From Clostridiaceae bacterium Marseille-Q3526 (GTDB lineage: Bacteria > Bacillota > Clostridia > Lachnospirales > Lachnospiraceae), in contig JAGTTS010000002.1 of assembly GCA_018223375.1 (NCBI GenBank), positions 538,406 through 602,405 on the forward strand: DNA of 64,000 bases. Direction: 5' to 3'. The number at the start of each line of letters is the position of its first letter. Within the stretch, counting starts at the first letter, position 1. Of this stretch, positions 35,923-44,968 are shown in pieces. The position numbers and the translations under genes were made by a program. The notes under the pieces were generated by a model. The model saw only the letters and a program-made list of their open reading frames with translations, had not been told where the DNA came from and searched no databases.

Positions 35923-36022
35923 CTGTCTCACTCTCCGTCATTTCAGTTTATACCTCCAGTATTGCCTTATTTTCTGAATGGTATTCAAAACTGCGGAAAG
36001 ATTTATTTTCTCTTCCCCTTTA

Positions 36023-37240
36023 TTATATGAGAGTGTTCTGTCCCTGGTTCCCCCAGGTGTAAATACGGGGAACTCGTTTCCCGATGAGGCAGGGAAGTTC
36101 ATAGTGGAAGCCGCCGCTGACATCAGCCAGCTCCTCCATGGTGATTTCCTCCTGCCCGTCGCGGCCTACAAGAGTAACCTCGTCCCATTTCTCAGCCTCA
36201 GGAATATCAGTCACGTCCGCCATAAGCTGATCCATGCAGACCCGTCCCAGAATCCTGGCCCGCTTTCCGCGAATCAGCACCTCTCCTTTTCCAGACGCGC
36301 CTCGCGGGTAGCCGTCCGCATAGCCGGCGCTGACCGTGGCAATCTTCATGGGACGATCCGCCGTAAAGGTTCCCCCATAGCTGACTGCTGTTCCAGACGG
36401 AATTTCCTTAATATATGTAATGCGGCTCTTAAATTCCATAACAGGAAGCAGGCGGACACGGCTGTGATCCACCTCCCCGGACGGGTACAGGCCGTACATG
36501 GCGATCCCTGCCCTGGCTCCGTTCATCTCCGAGCCTTTCGGCATCCGGTGGAAATCCACGATTCCGGCGCTGTTTAAGCAGTGGCAGAGCAGCTTTTTCC
36601 TGCCTGGTTCCGCCTTCTCCAGAAGCTGCGATACGGCGGCGGAAAAATCCCTGAACTTCTGAAACTGCCGCTCTGCCCACTGCTTGTCAAGCTCGTCTGC
36701 CCTGGCAAAATGGGTGAACATGCCCTCTATCTCAATCCCTTTCATCTGGCTGATGCGCCTGATCTCTTCTAACGCCTGCTCTCCCGGCTGAAAACCAATC
36801 CGGCTCATGCCCGTATCCACTGCCAGGTGGATCTTCCCGCGGATCCCCGCCTGGCTGGCGATCTCTGAAAAGGCCGCCGCCATTTCCTCCTCGAAAATCA
36901 CCGGGCGGATATCAGCCGCCAAAAGCTCATAAAATCTCTCTTTTGGCACGCTTCCAAGAACCAGAACCGGTTTTAAAATTCCTTCCCGGCGCAGGCTTAA
37001 CGCCTCGTCTGCCGTAGCTGCGGCAAAGGCCGCCGCATAGGGATCAGCCGCTCTGGCAGTCTCTCCCGCGCCGCAGCCGTAGCCGTCGGCCTTCACCACG
37101 CCGATGATCTTCGTCCCTTCCGGCAGATTCTCCTTCATGGACTTCATATTCTGGCGGATCCGATCCAGGTGGACCAGGACACAGATCCGGTCAAAGTCAT
37201 GTTCTCTTCCAGCTGTCACGTTCTCTTCTTTCTTCCACAT
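36023..37240 (-). CDS. alr: Alanine racemase
   Basis: A 405-residue fold-type III PLP enzyme interconverting L- and D-alanine for peptidoglycan. The PLP-binding Lys is in GVVKADGYGCGA near residue 48. The second catalytic Tyr is likely in SAGYADGYPRG/MYGLYPSGEV. GRVCMDQLMADVTDIP is also typical. ATG at 37240 overlaps nnr by 25 bases, with GGAGAGGGAAG upstream, so it is translationally linked. Part of the rex-acpS-nnr-alr-mazF operon. Confidence 0.95.
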   Translation of the reverse strand: MWKKEENVTAGREHDFDRICVLVHLDRIRQNMKSMKENLPEGTKIIGVVKADGYGCGAGETARAADPYAAAFAAATADEALSLRREGILKPVLVLGSVPKERFYELLAADIRPVIFEEEMAAAFSEIASQAGIRGKIHLAVDTGMSRIGFQPGEQALEEIRRISQMKGIEIEGMFTHFARADELDKQWAERQFQKFRDFSAAVSQLLEKAEPGRKKLLCHCLNSAGIVDFHRMPKGSEMNGARAGIAMYGLYPSGEVDHSRVRLLPVMEFKSRITYIKEIPSGTAVSYGGTFTADRPMKIATVSAGYADGYPRGASGKGEVLIRGKRARILGRVCMDQLMADVTDIPEAEKWDEVTLVGRDGQEEITMEELADVSGGFHYELPCLIGKRVPRIYTWGNQGQNTLI

Positions 37241-38763
37241 ACTGCTTCTTCCCTCTCCACATCTGCCAGGCTGTCCGCCAGATCTCTGGCCAGCACGCCG
37301 TTCTCTCCTAAAGCCTTCTCTGCCGCCTCTCCGGCCAGTCCGTGAAGGTAAACGCCCAGGACGGCTGCCTGGCCTTCCTCCATGCCCATGGCAATCAAAG
37401 CCGCCAGCACTCCTGTCAGCACGTCCCCTGAACCGGCCTTAGCCATAGCTGCGCAGCCGCTGCTGTTAATGTAAATCGGCTCGTCCTTTCTCACCACCAC
37501 GGTGGCCGCGTCTTTTAAAACTATGATAACCCCATATTTTTCGCTGTAGTCCTCCGCCGCTTTCGTCAAATCAGCCTGGATTTCTTCTATCTCCAGCCCG
37601 GAAAGTCTGGCCATCTCCCCCACATGGGGCGTTACCAGCACATTTTCCGTAAAATATTCTGACAGGGAAGGATTTTCCGCCACAATATTCAGGCCGTCCG
37701 CATCCAGGACAATCGGCACAAAGGCTGATAAAAGGACCTGCTGTACCAGACGCACCGCCCAGGGCTCCTTTCCAAGCCCCGGCCCCAGCACAACCGCATC
37801 CGCCCAGCCGCACTCCTTTTCAATCTTTCCTAAAAACTGTTCCGGCTCTTCCAGAGCTTCGGCGCAATCATAAACGGAAAGGACAGCTTCCGGAATGAGC
37901 GTCTGTAAAATCTCCCGGTTCTCCGCCGGCGTCAGAATTTTTACAAGTCCGGCTCCCATACGGTAAGCGGCCAGGGCGCTCAAATAGGCCGCCCCCGCCA
38001 TGCCGGGAGATCCGGCGGCAATCAGCACATGTCCGTACGTTCCCTTGTTGGACCAGGGTTTCCTTCCTGGGAGAAGTTCTAAATCCTCCGGTCCGCAGGT
38101 CACATACCGCCTTCCTGTCAGACGCTCTGCCGGACAGGGAGGAAATCCGATATCCTTCACAACCACCCGTCCGCTGTACTCTCTTCCCGGAAACAGGGAA
38201 AGTCCCACCTTTTTAAATCCAAACGTCACTGTTAAATCAGCTTTTACGGCAGTTCCCATCACCTTTCCCGTATCAGAATGGATACCAGACGGAATATCCA
38301 CGGCCACAGTAAGCCGCGGCTTCATATCCTCAATCGTCTCAATCATATCCCGGTAAGCCCCTTCTACGTTCCGCGAAAGTCCTACCCCGAAAAGGGCGTC
38401 CACTGCCGCCTGGCAGGTTCCCGGAATGAAGTCCTCCGCCTCCATGGCAGAAAGCCCCAGCTTTTCATTGATTGACAGCTGAAGTTTCAGCTCCTCTGTG
38501 CGGCTTTCCTCCCTGCCCACTGTAACAACCGTCACATGGTAGCCCCTGAGAAAAAGCATACGCCCGACGGCCGCTCCGTCCGCTCCGTTATTTCCTGTTC
38601 CGCAGGCAATCAGAATCTGATCCTCCCTGAAAAGCTCCGGCTCCATCTCTTCCACCACGGAAAGCGCCGCCCGCTCCATCAGTACCAGAGATGGAATTCC
38701 CACCTCCTGAATCGCATACTGATCCACTGCCTTCATCTGTTCCCCCGTTACCAGCTGTCTCAT
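37216..38763 (-). CDS. nnr: Bifunctional NAD(P)H-hydrate epimerase/dehydratase
   Basis: A 515-residue fusion that repairs hydrated NADH/NADPH. The N-terminal YjeF_N epimerase domain has CGTGNNGADGAAVGRML and AVDALFGVGLSRNVEG. The C-terminal ribokinase-like ADP-dependent dehydratase has HVLIAAGSPGMAGAAYLSAL and AKAGSGDVLTGVLAALIA. AGGAGG precedes the ATG. It lies between acpS and alr in an operon with closely spaced genes. Confidence 0.95.
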   Translation of the reverse strand: MRQLVTGEQMKAVDQYAIQEVGIPSLVLMERAALSVVEEMEPELFREDQILIACGTGNNGADGAAVGRMLFLRGYHVTVVTVGREESRTEELKLQLSINEKLGLSAMEAEDFIPGTCQAAVDALFGVGLSRNVEGAYRDMIETIEDMKPRLTVAVDIPSGIHSDTGKVMGTAVKADLTVTFGFKKVGLSLFPGREYSGRVVVKDIGFPPCPAERLTGRRYVTCGPEDLELLPGRKPWSNKGTYGHVLIAAGSPGMAGAAYLSALAAYRMGAGLVKILTPAENREILQTLIPEAVLSVYDCAEALEEPEQFLGKIEKECGWADAVVLGPGLGKEPWAVRLVQQVLLSAFVPIVLDADGLNIVAENPSLSEYFTENVLVTPHVGEMARLSGLEIEEIQADLTKAAEDYSEKYGVIIVLKDAATVVVRKDEPIYINSSGCAAMAKAGSGDVLTGVLAALIAMGMEEGQAAVLGVYLHGLAGEAAEKALGENGVLARDLADSLADVEREEAVCGRKKRT

Positions 38764-38781
38764 CCCTGTCTCCTCCTTCTC

Positions 38782-39150
38782 CTATTGATCAGCCCGCTCC
38801 CCCACGGCAAAGGCCGCCGCATACTCTGCAGTATTTGTAATGGACACATGAATCTGCTGAATCGCCAGCTCCTCAGCCAGCTTTTTTGCCCCTCCGTGAA
38901 GACGTACAAAGGGCTTTCCCAGATCGTCCCTCAGCACCTCGATCTCTCTGGGGCCGAAGCTTCGAAATCCCGTCCCCAGGGCCTTGGACACCGCCTCCTT
39001 AACGGCAAAAGTGCCGGCCAGCCGGGAATAATTTTCCCCGGCCTGCTGGCACTCTTCCTGGGTATAGACACGCGTCAAGAAAGCCTTCTTTTCACAGGCC
39101 CTCTTAATCCGCGCAATTTCTATCATGTCTGTTCCTACCCCTGCTATCAT
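38782..39150 (-). CDS. acpS: Holo-[acyl-carrier-protein] synthase
   Basis: A 122-residue phosphopantetheinyl transferase that activates acyl carrier protein with CoA. Motifs are GVGTDMIEIARIKRA at the N-terminus (metal-binding Asp) and FAVKEAVSKALGTGF near the middle. ATG at 39150 overlaps the rex stop as ATGA and has AAAGGGAAAAG upstream. A longer frame begins inside rex and is rejected. Confidence 0.93.
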   Translation of the reverse strand: MIAGVGTDMIEIARIKRACEKKAFLTRVYTQEECQQAGENYSRLAGTFAVKEAVSKALGTGFRSFGPREIEVLRDDLGKPFVRLHGGAKKLAEELAIQQIHVSITNTAEYAAAFAVGERADQ

Positions 39151-39824
39151 TTTGCTTCTTTTCCCTTTGCCTGACTTTTTTCCCTCTCCTTCTGATCCTG
39201 CATGCTGCATACCCGGTAGGACAGCCGCATCAGGCTCTCGGACAGATGGACGTTCTCCACCACCACGTCGTCGGGAACCACCAGATCCGTGTGGGCAAAA
39301 TTCCAGATGGCCTTAATTCCGGCCTTCACAAGGCGGTCCGCAATCTCAGGCGCCTTGGACTTGGGAATGGTCAGAGCTGCGATCTGCACGTCGTTATCCT
39401 TGATAAACTGCTCCAGATCCTCAATTCCTCTTATCTCTACGCCGCGGACTACAAGGCCTACCAGCCTTGGGTTTACGTCAAACATTCCCTTGATCAGGAA
39501 GCCCCGGCGTTCAAAATTCGTATAGTTGGCAATGGCCTGTCCCAGGTTTCCCGCTCCTATAATAATCAGGTTGTGCTGCCTGTCAATGCCGAGAATTCTG
39601 GCAATCTCTGAATACAGATATTTTACATTATAGCCATAGCCCTGCTGCCCAAATCCGCCGAAATTGTTCAGATCCTGGCGGATCTGAGAAGCGGTCACCT
39701 TCATCCTCACGCTCAGCTCGTTGGAAGAAATCCGTTCTACCCCCTCTTCCAGCAATTCCCCTAAATATCTGTAATATCTGGGCAGCCTTGAAATAACCGC
39801 CTTAGAAATCTCTTTCTGTTCCAC
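39147..39824 (-). CDS. rex: Redox-sensing transcriptional repressor Rex
   Basis: A 225-residue regulator with an N-terminal winged helix (PRYYRYLGELLEEGVERISS and MKVTASQIRQDLNNFG) and a Rossmann NADH-binding domain (LIIIGAGNLGQAIANY). Rex represses fermentation genes until NADH rises. GTG at 39824 is the start, with GGAAGGTGAAG upstream. First gene of the operon with acpS. Its promoter carries an inverted repeat, though this does not match the usual Rex site. Confidence 0.93.
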   Translation of the reverse strand: MEQKEISKAVISRLPRYYRYLGELLEEGVERISSNELSVRMKVTASQIRQDLNNFGGFGQQGYGYNVKYLYSEIARILGIDRQHNLIIIGAGNLGQAIANYTNFERRGFLIKGMFDVNPRLVGLVVRGVEIRGIEDLEQFIKDNDVQIAALTIPKSKAPEIADRLVKAGIKAIWNFAHTDLVVPDDVVVENVHLSESLMRLSYRVCSMQDQKEREKSQAKGKEAK

Positions 39825-39903
39825 GGCTTTTCTTCACCTTCCTTTACTTTAACCTGGCGTTTTCCCGTATCGCTCCGTTCCTCAGGAAAATGCGTTATTT
39901 ACT

Positions 39904-39931
39904 ATTATAGCATATGACAAATTATTGTCAA
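39904..39931 (-). promoter_or_regulatory. Promoter of the rex operon with overlapping inverted repeat
   Basis: Minus strand TTGACA (39926-39931), 16 bases, TATAAT (39904-39909). A TGACAA-ATTA-TTGTCA palindrome (39915-39930) covers the -35 and spacer, so it may be an operator; the protein is unknown. Confidence 0.75.
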
Positions 39932-39960
39932 ATAAAAGTTCTGCAGATTTTCCAGCTGTC

Positions 39961-39989
39961 TTGCAAATATTCCCTTCTTATATTATACT
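39961..39989 (+). promoter_or_regulatory. Promoter of the ABC-F gene
   Basis: TTGCAA (39961-39966), 17 bases, TATACT (39984-39989), 40 bases before the ATG. Confidence 0.6.
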
Positions 39990-40028
39990 TGTTGCAGGTT
40001 TTTGATTTTAGACATACAGGAGGACAAC

Positions 40029-42044
40029 ATGATTTTATCATGCAGCAATATTTCAAAATCGTTTGGAACGGATTCGATTTTAAATCACATATCCTTTCAC
40101 ATAGAAGAGAGGGAAAAGGCGGCCGTCGTAGGTATTAACGGAGCCGGAAAATCTACTCTTCTGAAAATTATCGTAGGAGAGCTGGCGCCGGACGAGGGTT
40201 CCGTAGTCATTGCCAAGGGAAAAACCCTGGGCTATCTGGCCCAGCACCAGGATCTGGACAGCGGCCGGACCATATACGACGAGCTTCTGGAGGTGAAGCG
40301 GCCCATCATTGAGATGGAGGAGCGTCTCCGGACTCTGGAGGTAAATATGAAGCGCTCCCAGGGCGAGGAGCTGGAAAGCCTTTACCAGACCTACAGCCGC
40401 CTCAGCCACGAGTTCGAGCTGGCCAACGGCTATGCATGGAAAAGCGAAATTACCGGCGTGTTAAAAGGACTGGGATTTCTGGAGGAGGAATTTTCAAAGC
40501 CTGTCTCCACCCTCTCCGGCGGCCAGAAAACCCGCGTTTCCCTGGGAAAACTGCTCCTGTCCAAGCCGGATATTATTCTTTTGGACGAGCCCACCAACCA
40601 CCTGGACATGGAGTCCATCGCCTGGCTCGAAAATTATCTCCTGAATTATCAGGGAACTGTCGTCATTGTAGCCCACGACCGGTATTTCCTGGATCGGGTG
40701 GTGACGAAGGTGGTAGAACTGGACAACGGCTCCTCCACCGTCTTTCAGGGCAATTACTCGGCCTACAGTGAAAAAAAGGCCATGCTGCGGGCCAGCATTT
40801 TAAAGGCCTACTTAAACCAGCAGCAGGAGATCAAGCACCAGGAGGAGGTTATCACCAAGCTGCGCTCCTTTAACCGGGAGAAATCCATCAAGCGGGCGGA
40901 GAGCCGTGAAAAGCTGTTAAATAAAATCGAGAGGATTGAAAAGCCCACAGAGGTAAACGACGCCATGAACATCACCCTGGAGCCTGACATTGTCAGCGGA
41001 AACGACGTTCTGACGGTCCGGGGCCTTACCAAGGGCTTTGACGGGCAGACTCTTTTTTCCGACGTGGACTTTGAGATCAAGCGGGGGGAACGCATCGCCA
41101 TCATAGGAAATAACGGAACGGGAAAAACCACGATTTTAAAGATCATTAACGGCATTCTGGCCGCTGACGCAGGGGAGATCCGGCTGGGTTCCAGAGTCCA
41201 TATCGGATACTACGATCAGGAGCATCATGTGCTCCACAGCGAGAAAACTCTGTTTCAGGAGCTGTCGGACACCTATCCGAATATGAATAATACTCAGATT
41301 CGAAACGTCCTGGCAGCCTTCCTGTTTACCGGAGACGATGTGTTTAAGCTGATCGGCGATCTCAGCGGCGGAGAGAAGGGACGTGTCTCTCTGGCCAAGC
41401 TGATGCTCTCAGAGGCCAACTTCCTGATTCTGGACGAGCCCACCAACCATCTGGACATCACCTCCAAGGAGATCCTGGAGAACGCCCTGACCCATTACAC
41501 CGGAACCGTTCTCTACGTCTCCCATGACCGATATTTTATCAATAAGACGGCCACCAGAATTTTAGATCTGACTCACAATACCCTGGTCAATTACATTGGC
41601 AATTACGACTATTACCTGGAAAAGCGCGATACCATGGAGCAGCTGTTTTCCGCCTCTCCCGCAGCTTCTTCCAAACCATCGGAAAACAACTCTCAGGCAG
41701 CGGCCTTCGCGGCTTCCGGCCCGGTAAACGCCGCCTCTCTTCCCTGGTCCGGGGACAGGGGAAACGCCTCCTCTTCTGACAGCGGAGATTCCTCCGGAAA
41801 AACAGACTGGAAGCAGCAGAAGGAGGAGCAGGCGCGCCTCAGAAAGCGCCAGAACGAGCTGAAAAAAACAGAAGACGCCATCCACCAGTTGGAAACCAGG
41901 GACGGCGAAATCGATTCTCTTCTCTGCCAGGAGGACGTCTTTTCCGACGTGGCGAAGCTCATGGAGCTGAACGCGGAAAAGCAGTCTATTGCCAGACAGC
42001 TGGAAGAACTCTATGAAAAATGGGAGGAGCTGGCTGAGGATTAA
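40029..42044 (+). CDS. ABC-F family ATPase (ribosome-associated)
   Basis: A 671-residue protein with two ABC domains and no membrane part. Domain 1 has GINGAGKSTLLKIIVG, LSGGQKTRVSLGKLL and IILLDEPTNHLDMES; domain 2 has GNNGTGKTTILKIING, LSGGEKGRVSLAKLM and FLILDEPTNHLD. A P-site-like linker between them (about residues 240-320) is charged. The C-terminus has a Ser/Ala-rich stretch and a coiled coil. ABC-F proteins act on the ribosome in translation or antibiotic protection. ATG at 40029 has CAGGAGG upstream. Closest in layout to YdiF/Uup; resistance is not implied. Confidence 0.93.
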   Translation: MILSCSNISKSFGTDSILNHISFHIEEREKAAVVGINGAGKSTLLKIIVGELAPDEGSVVIAKGKTLGYLAQHQDLDSGRTIYDELLEVKRPIIEMEERLRTLEVNMKRSQGEELESLYQTYSRLSHEFELANGYAWKSEITGVLKGLGFLEEEFSKPVSTLSGGQKTRVSLGKLLLSKPDIILLDEPTNHLDMESIAWLENYLLNYQGTVVIVAHDRYFLDRVVTKVVELDNGSSTVFQGNYSAYSEKKAMLRASILKAYLNQQQEIKHQEEVITKLRSFNREKSIKRAESREKLLNKIERIEKPTEVNDAMNITLEPDIVSGNDVLTVRGLTKGFDGQTLFSDVDFEIKRGERIAIIGNNGTGKTTILKIINGILAADAGEIRLGSRVHIGYYDQEHHVLHSEKTLFQELSDTYPNMNNTQIRNVLAAFLFTGDDVFKLIGDLSGGEKGRVSLAKLMLSEANFLILDEPTNHLDITSKEILENALTHYTGTVLYVSHDRYFINKTATRILDLTHNTLVNYIGNYDYYLEKRDTMEQLFSASPAASSKPSENNSQAAAFAASGPVNAASLPWSGDRGNASSSDSGDSSGKTDWKQQKEEQARLRKRQNELKKTEDAIHQLETRDGEIDSLLCQEDVFSDVAKLMELNAEKQSIARQLEELYEKWEELAED

Positions 42045-42060
42045 CCTCAGCCGGCTCTTT

Positions 42061-43062
42061 TTAGGAAGGAAACTCTGCCTTTCCCATATTAAACTCTGTG
42101 ATGCCCATATAGCCAGGCGCTATGCTGTATTCCGGGAATACTAAAACCACCTCCTGGTTTTCATTGATATAAAACTGCGTCGTCTCGTCTACTGTGGTAA
42201 ACCCCTCTGCCATTCCATCGTCATTGGGTTCAAAGCCAAAAAACATCTGGTTTTCATCTGCCGCCATGCGCGCTTCAATCTGGCGCACTACCTCCTTATT
42301 GCACCGCTCCACATAGCCGCTTCCCAGAACGTCCTTCAGGGCGAGCAGGCGGTCCTGTTTCAAATCCAGATTGTAATAATACCGCTCCTCCATCGCGTTA
42401 ACCCAGCCTTTAAAGGTAATCAGTTCCAGGGAGAGAACCTCCTCGCTCTGGTATTTTACCTGGTAGTCCACAGACAGATCCATCTGGCGGTCCGCCCACT
42501 CCTCCTCTGTGCCTCCGGCTGCAAAAAAAGCTTCTTTATAGGCGGCAAATTCCTTCTTGCCCTCTGCAAGATAGTTGTCCACAATCTGTTCAATCTGCTC
42601 GTTCACGCTTTTTGCCGTGCCGGACTGGCTTCCCGACCCATCCAGGCCTCCAGTCTCCACAATTGCTGGAATTTCCGCGTCAATATTGTAGTCCTGATCT
42701 GCCTGGTGATACGAACGGATCGTCAGAACTTCTGCCAGAAATCCGATTCCCGGAATCTGTTTCATCGTTTCTGCAAACGCCTGGTTCGTATTCAATCCAA
42801 TGGTAAAAACAACAGCGGCTCCGGCTGCGGCGGCTGTGAATCTTGCCGCCATTCTCTGTGAAAAACGGATCGCTTGAGCGCTTCTCTTTTCCTGGCTCTT
42901 CTCCGGAACATTCCCGCCCCTGTCTTTGTCAGATTCTTTTTCTTCTGCTTCTTTTTCTCTGCGCCTTTTTTCCGCCTCGGCAATGGACTGTCTCACTATC
43001 TGATCCAGTTCTTCAGGAATCTCTATGCTGTCGTATATGCCCTTTCCATCTTCCGGTTTCAT
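42061..43062 (-). CDS. RsiV-like anti-sigma factor with DUF3298 domain
   Basis: A 333-residue protein: charged cytoplasmic N-terminus with a conserved EIPEELDQIVRQSI, one membrane helix (FTAAAAGAAVVFTIGLNT), then an outside DUF3298-type domain (residues about 190-333, ISL-like YYNLDLKQDRLLALKDVLG and FYINENQEVVLVFPEYSIAP). It resembles RsiV, which holds sigma-V until lysozyme binds in Bacillus. ATG at 43062 overlaps the sigma gene stop, so the pair is translationally coupled. That the signal here is lysozyme is inference. Confidence 0.88.
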   Translation of the reverse strand: MKPEDGKGIYDSIEIPEELDQIVRQSIAEAEKRRREKEAEEKESDKDRGGNVPEKSQEKRSAQAIRFSQRMAARFTAAAAGAAVVFTIGLNTNQAFAETMKQIPGIGFLAEVLTIRSYHQADQDYNIDAEIPAIVETGGLDGSGSQSGTAKSVNEQIEQIVDNYLAEGKKEFAAYKEAFFAAGGTEEEWADRQMDLSVDYQVKYQSEEVLSLELITFKGWVNAMEERYYYNLDLKQDRLLALKDVLGSGYVERCNKEVVRQIEARMAADENQMFFGFEPNDDGMAEGFTTVDETTQFYINENQEVVLVFPEYSIAPGYMGITEFNMGKAEFPS

Positions 43063-43550
43063 AGCGCTTCCTCCTTTAATCTTTTTTTCAGACGCTCCAG
43101 CGATGAATACAGCCTGTATTTCACTGTATTCAGGTTTACATCCGTAATCTCTGCAATCTGCTTCAGCGTTAAATCCTCATAATAATGAAGAATGACAACG
43201 GTTCGGCCTGGATCCGGCAGATTCCTCACTGCCTCATAGACCTCCCTCTCCCTGTCATAGGCTGGTTCTGTGTACGCCTGCTCAAACACTTCCCCATCTG
43301 CCGAAAGCTCTTCTCTTTTCCTTGCCCTCAGAATCTGGAGCGCTTCATTGACTACAATCCTGTAAAACCATGTCTTTACTGCGTCCTGATTGCGAAGGGT
43401 ATCGCATTTTTCAAGTCCCTTCAAAATCGCGTTCTGCACCACATCAAGAGCAGCCTCCCTATCCCCTACATAGCTGTAGGCCAGGCGGTAAAATCTGTTT
43501 TGGTTCTCTATAATGTAGGCAGCCACGCTGTCATATAGATTCTGTTCCAT
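43059..43550 (-). CDS. ECF sigma factor (SigV-like)
   Basis: A 163-residue sigma-70 family ECF factor. Region 2 includes FYRLAYSYVGDREAALDVVQ and ILKGLEKCDTLRNQDAVKTW; region 4 has LPDPGRTVVILHYYEDLTLK and ITDVNLNTVKYRLYSSLERL. ATG at 43550 has AGAAAGGCAG upstream and gives the usual length; an ATG ten codons earlier is weaker. Partner of the RsiV-like gene downstream. No clear autoregulated promoter was found in front. Confidence 0.92.
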   Translation of the reverse strand: MEQNLYDSVAAYIIENQNRFYRLAYSYVGDREAALDVVQNAILKGLEKCDTLRNQDAVKTWFYRIVVNEALQILRARKREELSADGEVFEQAYTEPAYDREREVYEAVRNLPDPGRTVVILHYYEDLTLKQIAEITDVNLNTVKYRLYSSLERLKKRLKEEAL

Positions 43551-43636
43551 GCTCTCTGCCTTTCTAAATTTCAATCCCATTCGTTTCTGTATCTATTCCT
43601 TCTAGTATTAAAGATGATAAGCGGAACAAAAAAGTT

Positions 43637-43669
43637 GGGGCTTTCCGCAAAAATACTGCGAAACCCCCC
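43637..43669 (-). terminator. Terminator of the wall-binding repeat gene
   Basis: Minus strand GGGGTTTCGCA and TGCGGAAAGCCCC arms around GTATTTT, then AACTTTTTTG. It overlaps the stop region of the repeat gene and insulates the sigma operon. Confidence 0.75.
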
Positions 43670-44839
43670 CTATCTTCCTTTCAGGATCGGATTCAATTCT
43701 GGATCCAGGGCCGGACCAAAGGCGCCTCCGGCGTCCATCTCTCCCTCCTCCGTCATATCCCAGACAGACGGGCGCAGCCCTGTAAAATCAACGCCAAGCA
43801 TTTCATCAAACGCCGCGCACAGCTCTGGAGCTGTCATCTGCATCTCGCTTCGTATCTCCGGATTGCAGTAATTCTCAAATAAAACGCCGAACCACGACTC
43901 ATAATCGTCCTTAAAATAATCTGGAAGGCTGGCACCGGAAGAGATCTCCCCGGAAACAGCATACAGTTCCTCTGCCTTCTCCTTCTGCTCCTGGCCAGCT
44001 TCTACCGCGTCGGCAGCATACTCCCCAAAGGCTCTCGTCAGAGACTCCGGATCCGTAAATTTAATCTTCTTATACCGCTGATCTGTCTTATGGTATACAT
44101 AGCAGACGCCCTCGTCCGTCATAGGAGCCTCCATATACCTCCGATCTGTATAGTACATAAATTCCCAGCCCTCTGCCAGAAAACGGTCCATCCACTGCCT
44201 GGGAATATTCTCCAGGGCCTTCGTGACAGCTTCCTTTTCCTCGTCGGACGGCTTTCTCTTTCCCTGAATATTCATATCATAGTCAGGATTTCTCAGGCCG
44301 TCGGAACCATAGTAGGAAGTGCCGATATACTGGCCCGCCGCCAGCTGGCCGTTTGAGTGAAAGTAATACTTGTGGCCATCCACCATCCGCCACCCGTCGT
44401 CATACAAAACACCGTCCGAATCCAGCCAGTACCAGACTCCTCCCGTGTTAAGCCATCCCGTTTTTCTCGTCCCGTCCTCATTCAGATAGTACCACTCTCC
44501 GTCCTCGTGGCTGTAGAGCCAGCCTGTGGCCATCCGGCCGGTATCCTCGTTAAAATAGTACCACTTTCCTTTGATTTTATTCCATCCGGCCGCCGGATAT
44601 CCGTCCTCATCCAGATAATACCAGCGTCCGTCCCGAAGCAGCCAGCTTTTCTCCAGAAAGGTTCCATCCTCCAGAAGATAACGGCTGTCCATATCGTCCC
44701 CTGTCCACGTTCCCGGAATCGAATATTCTGAATTTTCCTGCTGCAGAACCTGCTCTCCTGCCTGCGCGCCCAGGGCGGAGCAGGGGAAAACTGCCGCCAT
44801 CAGGCACGCCGCTCCTGCCGCTGCTGCTATTTTCTTCAA
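43670..44839 (-). CDS. Secreted cell-wall-binding repeat protein with C-terminal domain of unknown function
   Basis: A 389-residue secreted protein. TTG at 44839 is the start, with AGGAGG 8 bases upstream; a signal peptide ends near ALGAQA. Residues about 60-185 are five or six choline-binding-type repeats (SWLLRDGRWYYLDEDG, GWNKIKGKWYYFNEDTG, GWLYSHEDGEWYYLNEDG and so on). The C-terminal 190 residues resemble in pattern the anthrax lethal-factor-like zincin fold, but RAFGEYAAD stands where HExxH is expected, so it would be inactive. It lies beside the ECF/RsiV pair and may respond to envelope stress; that is inference. Confidence 0.78.
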   Translation of the reverse strand: MKKIAAAAGAACLMAAVFPCSALGAQAGEQVLQQENSEYSIPGTWTGDDMDSRYLLEDGTFLEKSWLLRDGRWYYLDEDGYPAAGWNKIKGKWYYFNEDTGRMATGWLYSHEDGEWYYLNEDGTRKTGWLNTGGVWYWLDSDGVLYDDGWRMVDGHKYYFHSNGQLAAGQYIGTSYYGSDGLRNPDYDMNIQGKRKPSDEEKEAVTKALENIPRQWMDRFLAEGWEFMYYTDRRYMEAPMTDEGVCYVYHKTDQRYKKIKFTDPESLTRAFGEYAADAVEAGQEQKEKAEELYAVSGEISSGASLPDYFKDDYESWFGVLFENYCNPEIRSEMQMTAPELCAAFDEMLGVDFTGLRPSVWDMTEEGEMDAGGAFGPALDPELNPILKGR

Positions 44840-44968
44840 GGCCGTCCCCTCCTTCCTGTACTGTCCTGCTGACGCTGTCTTTTCTTTATTTTAAACGAAT
44901 CCCGCGGAAAAGTATAGCAAAAAATTCTTACATCATTTATACTAAATTCTGAAGGAAGGTGATTTCAT

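Noticed and set aside
39915..39930. Rex operator at the rex promoter
   Set aside because: The half-sites run in the wrong order (TGACAA/TTGTCA) compared with the TTGT...ACAA consensus.
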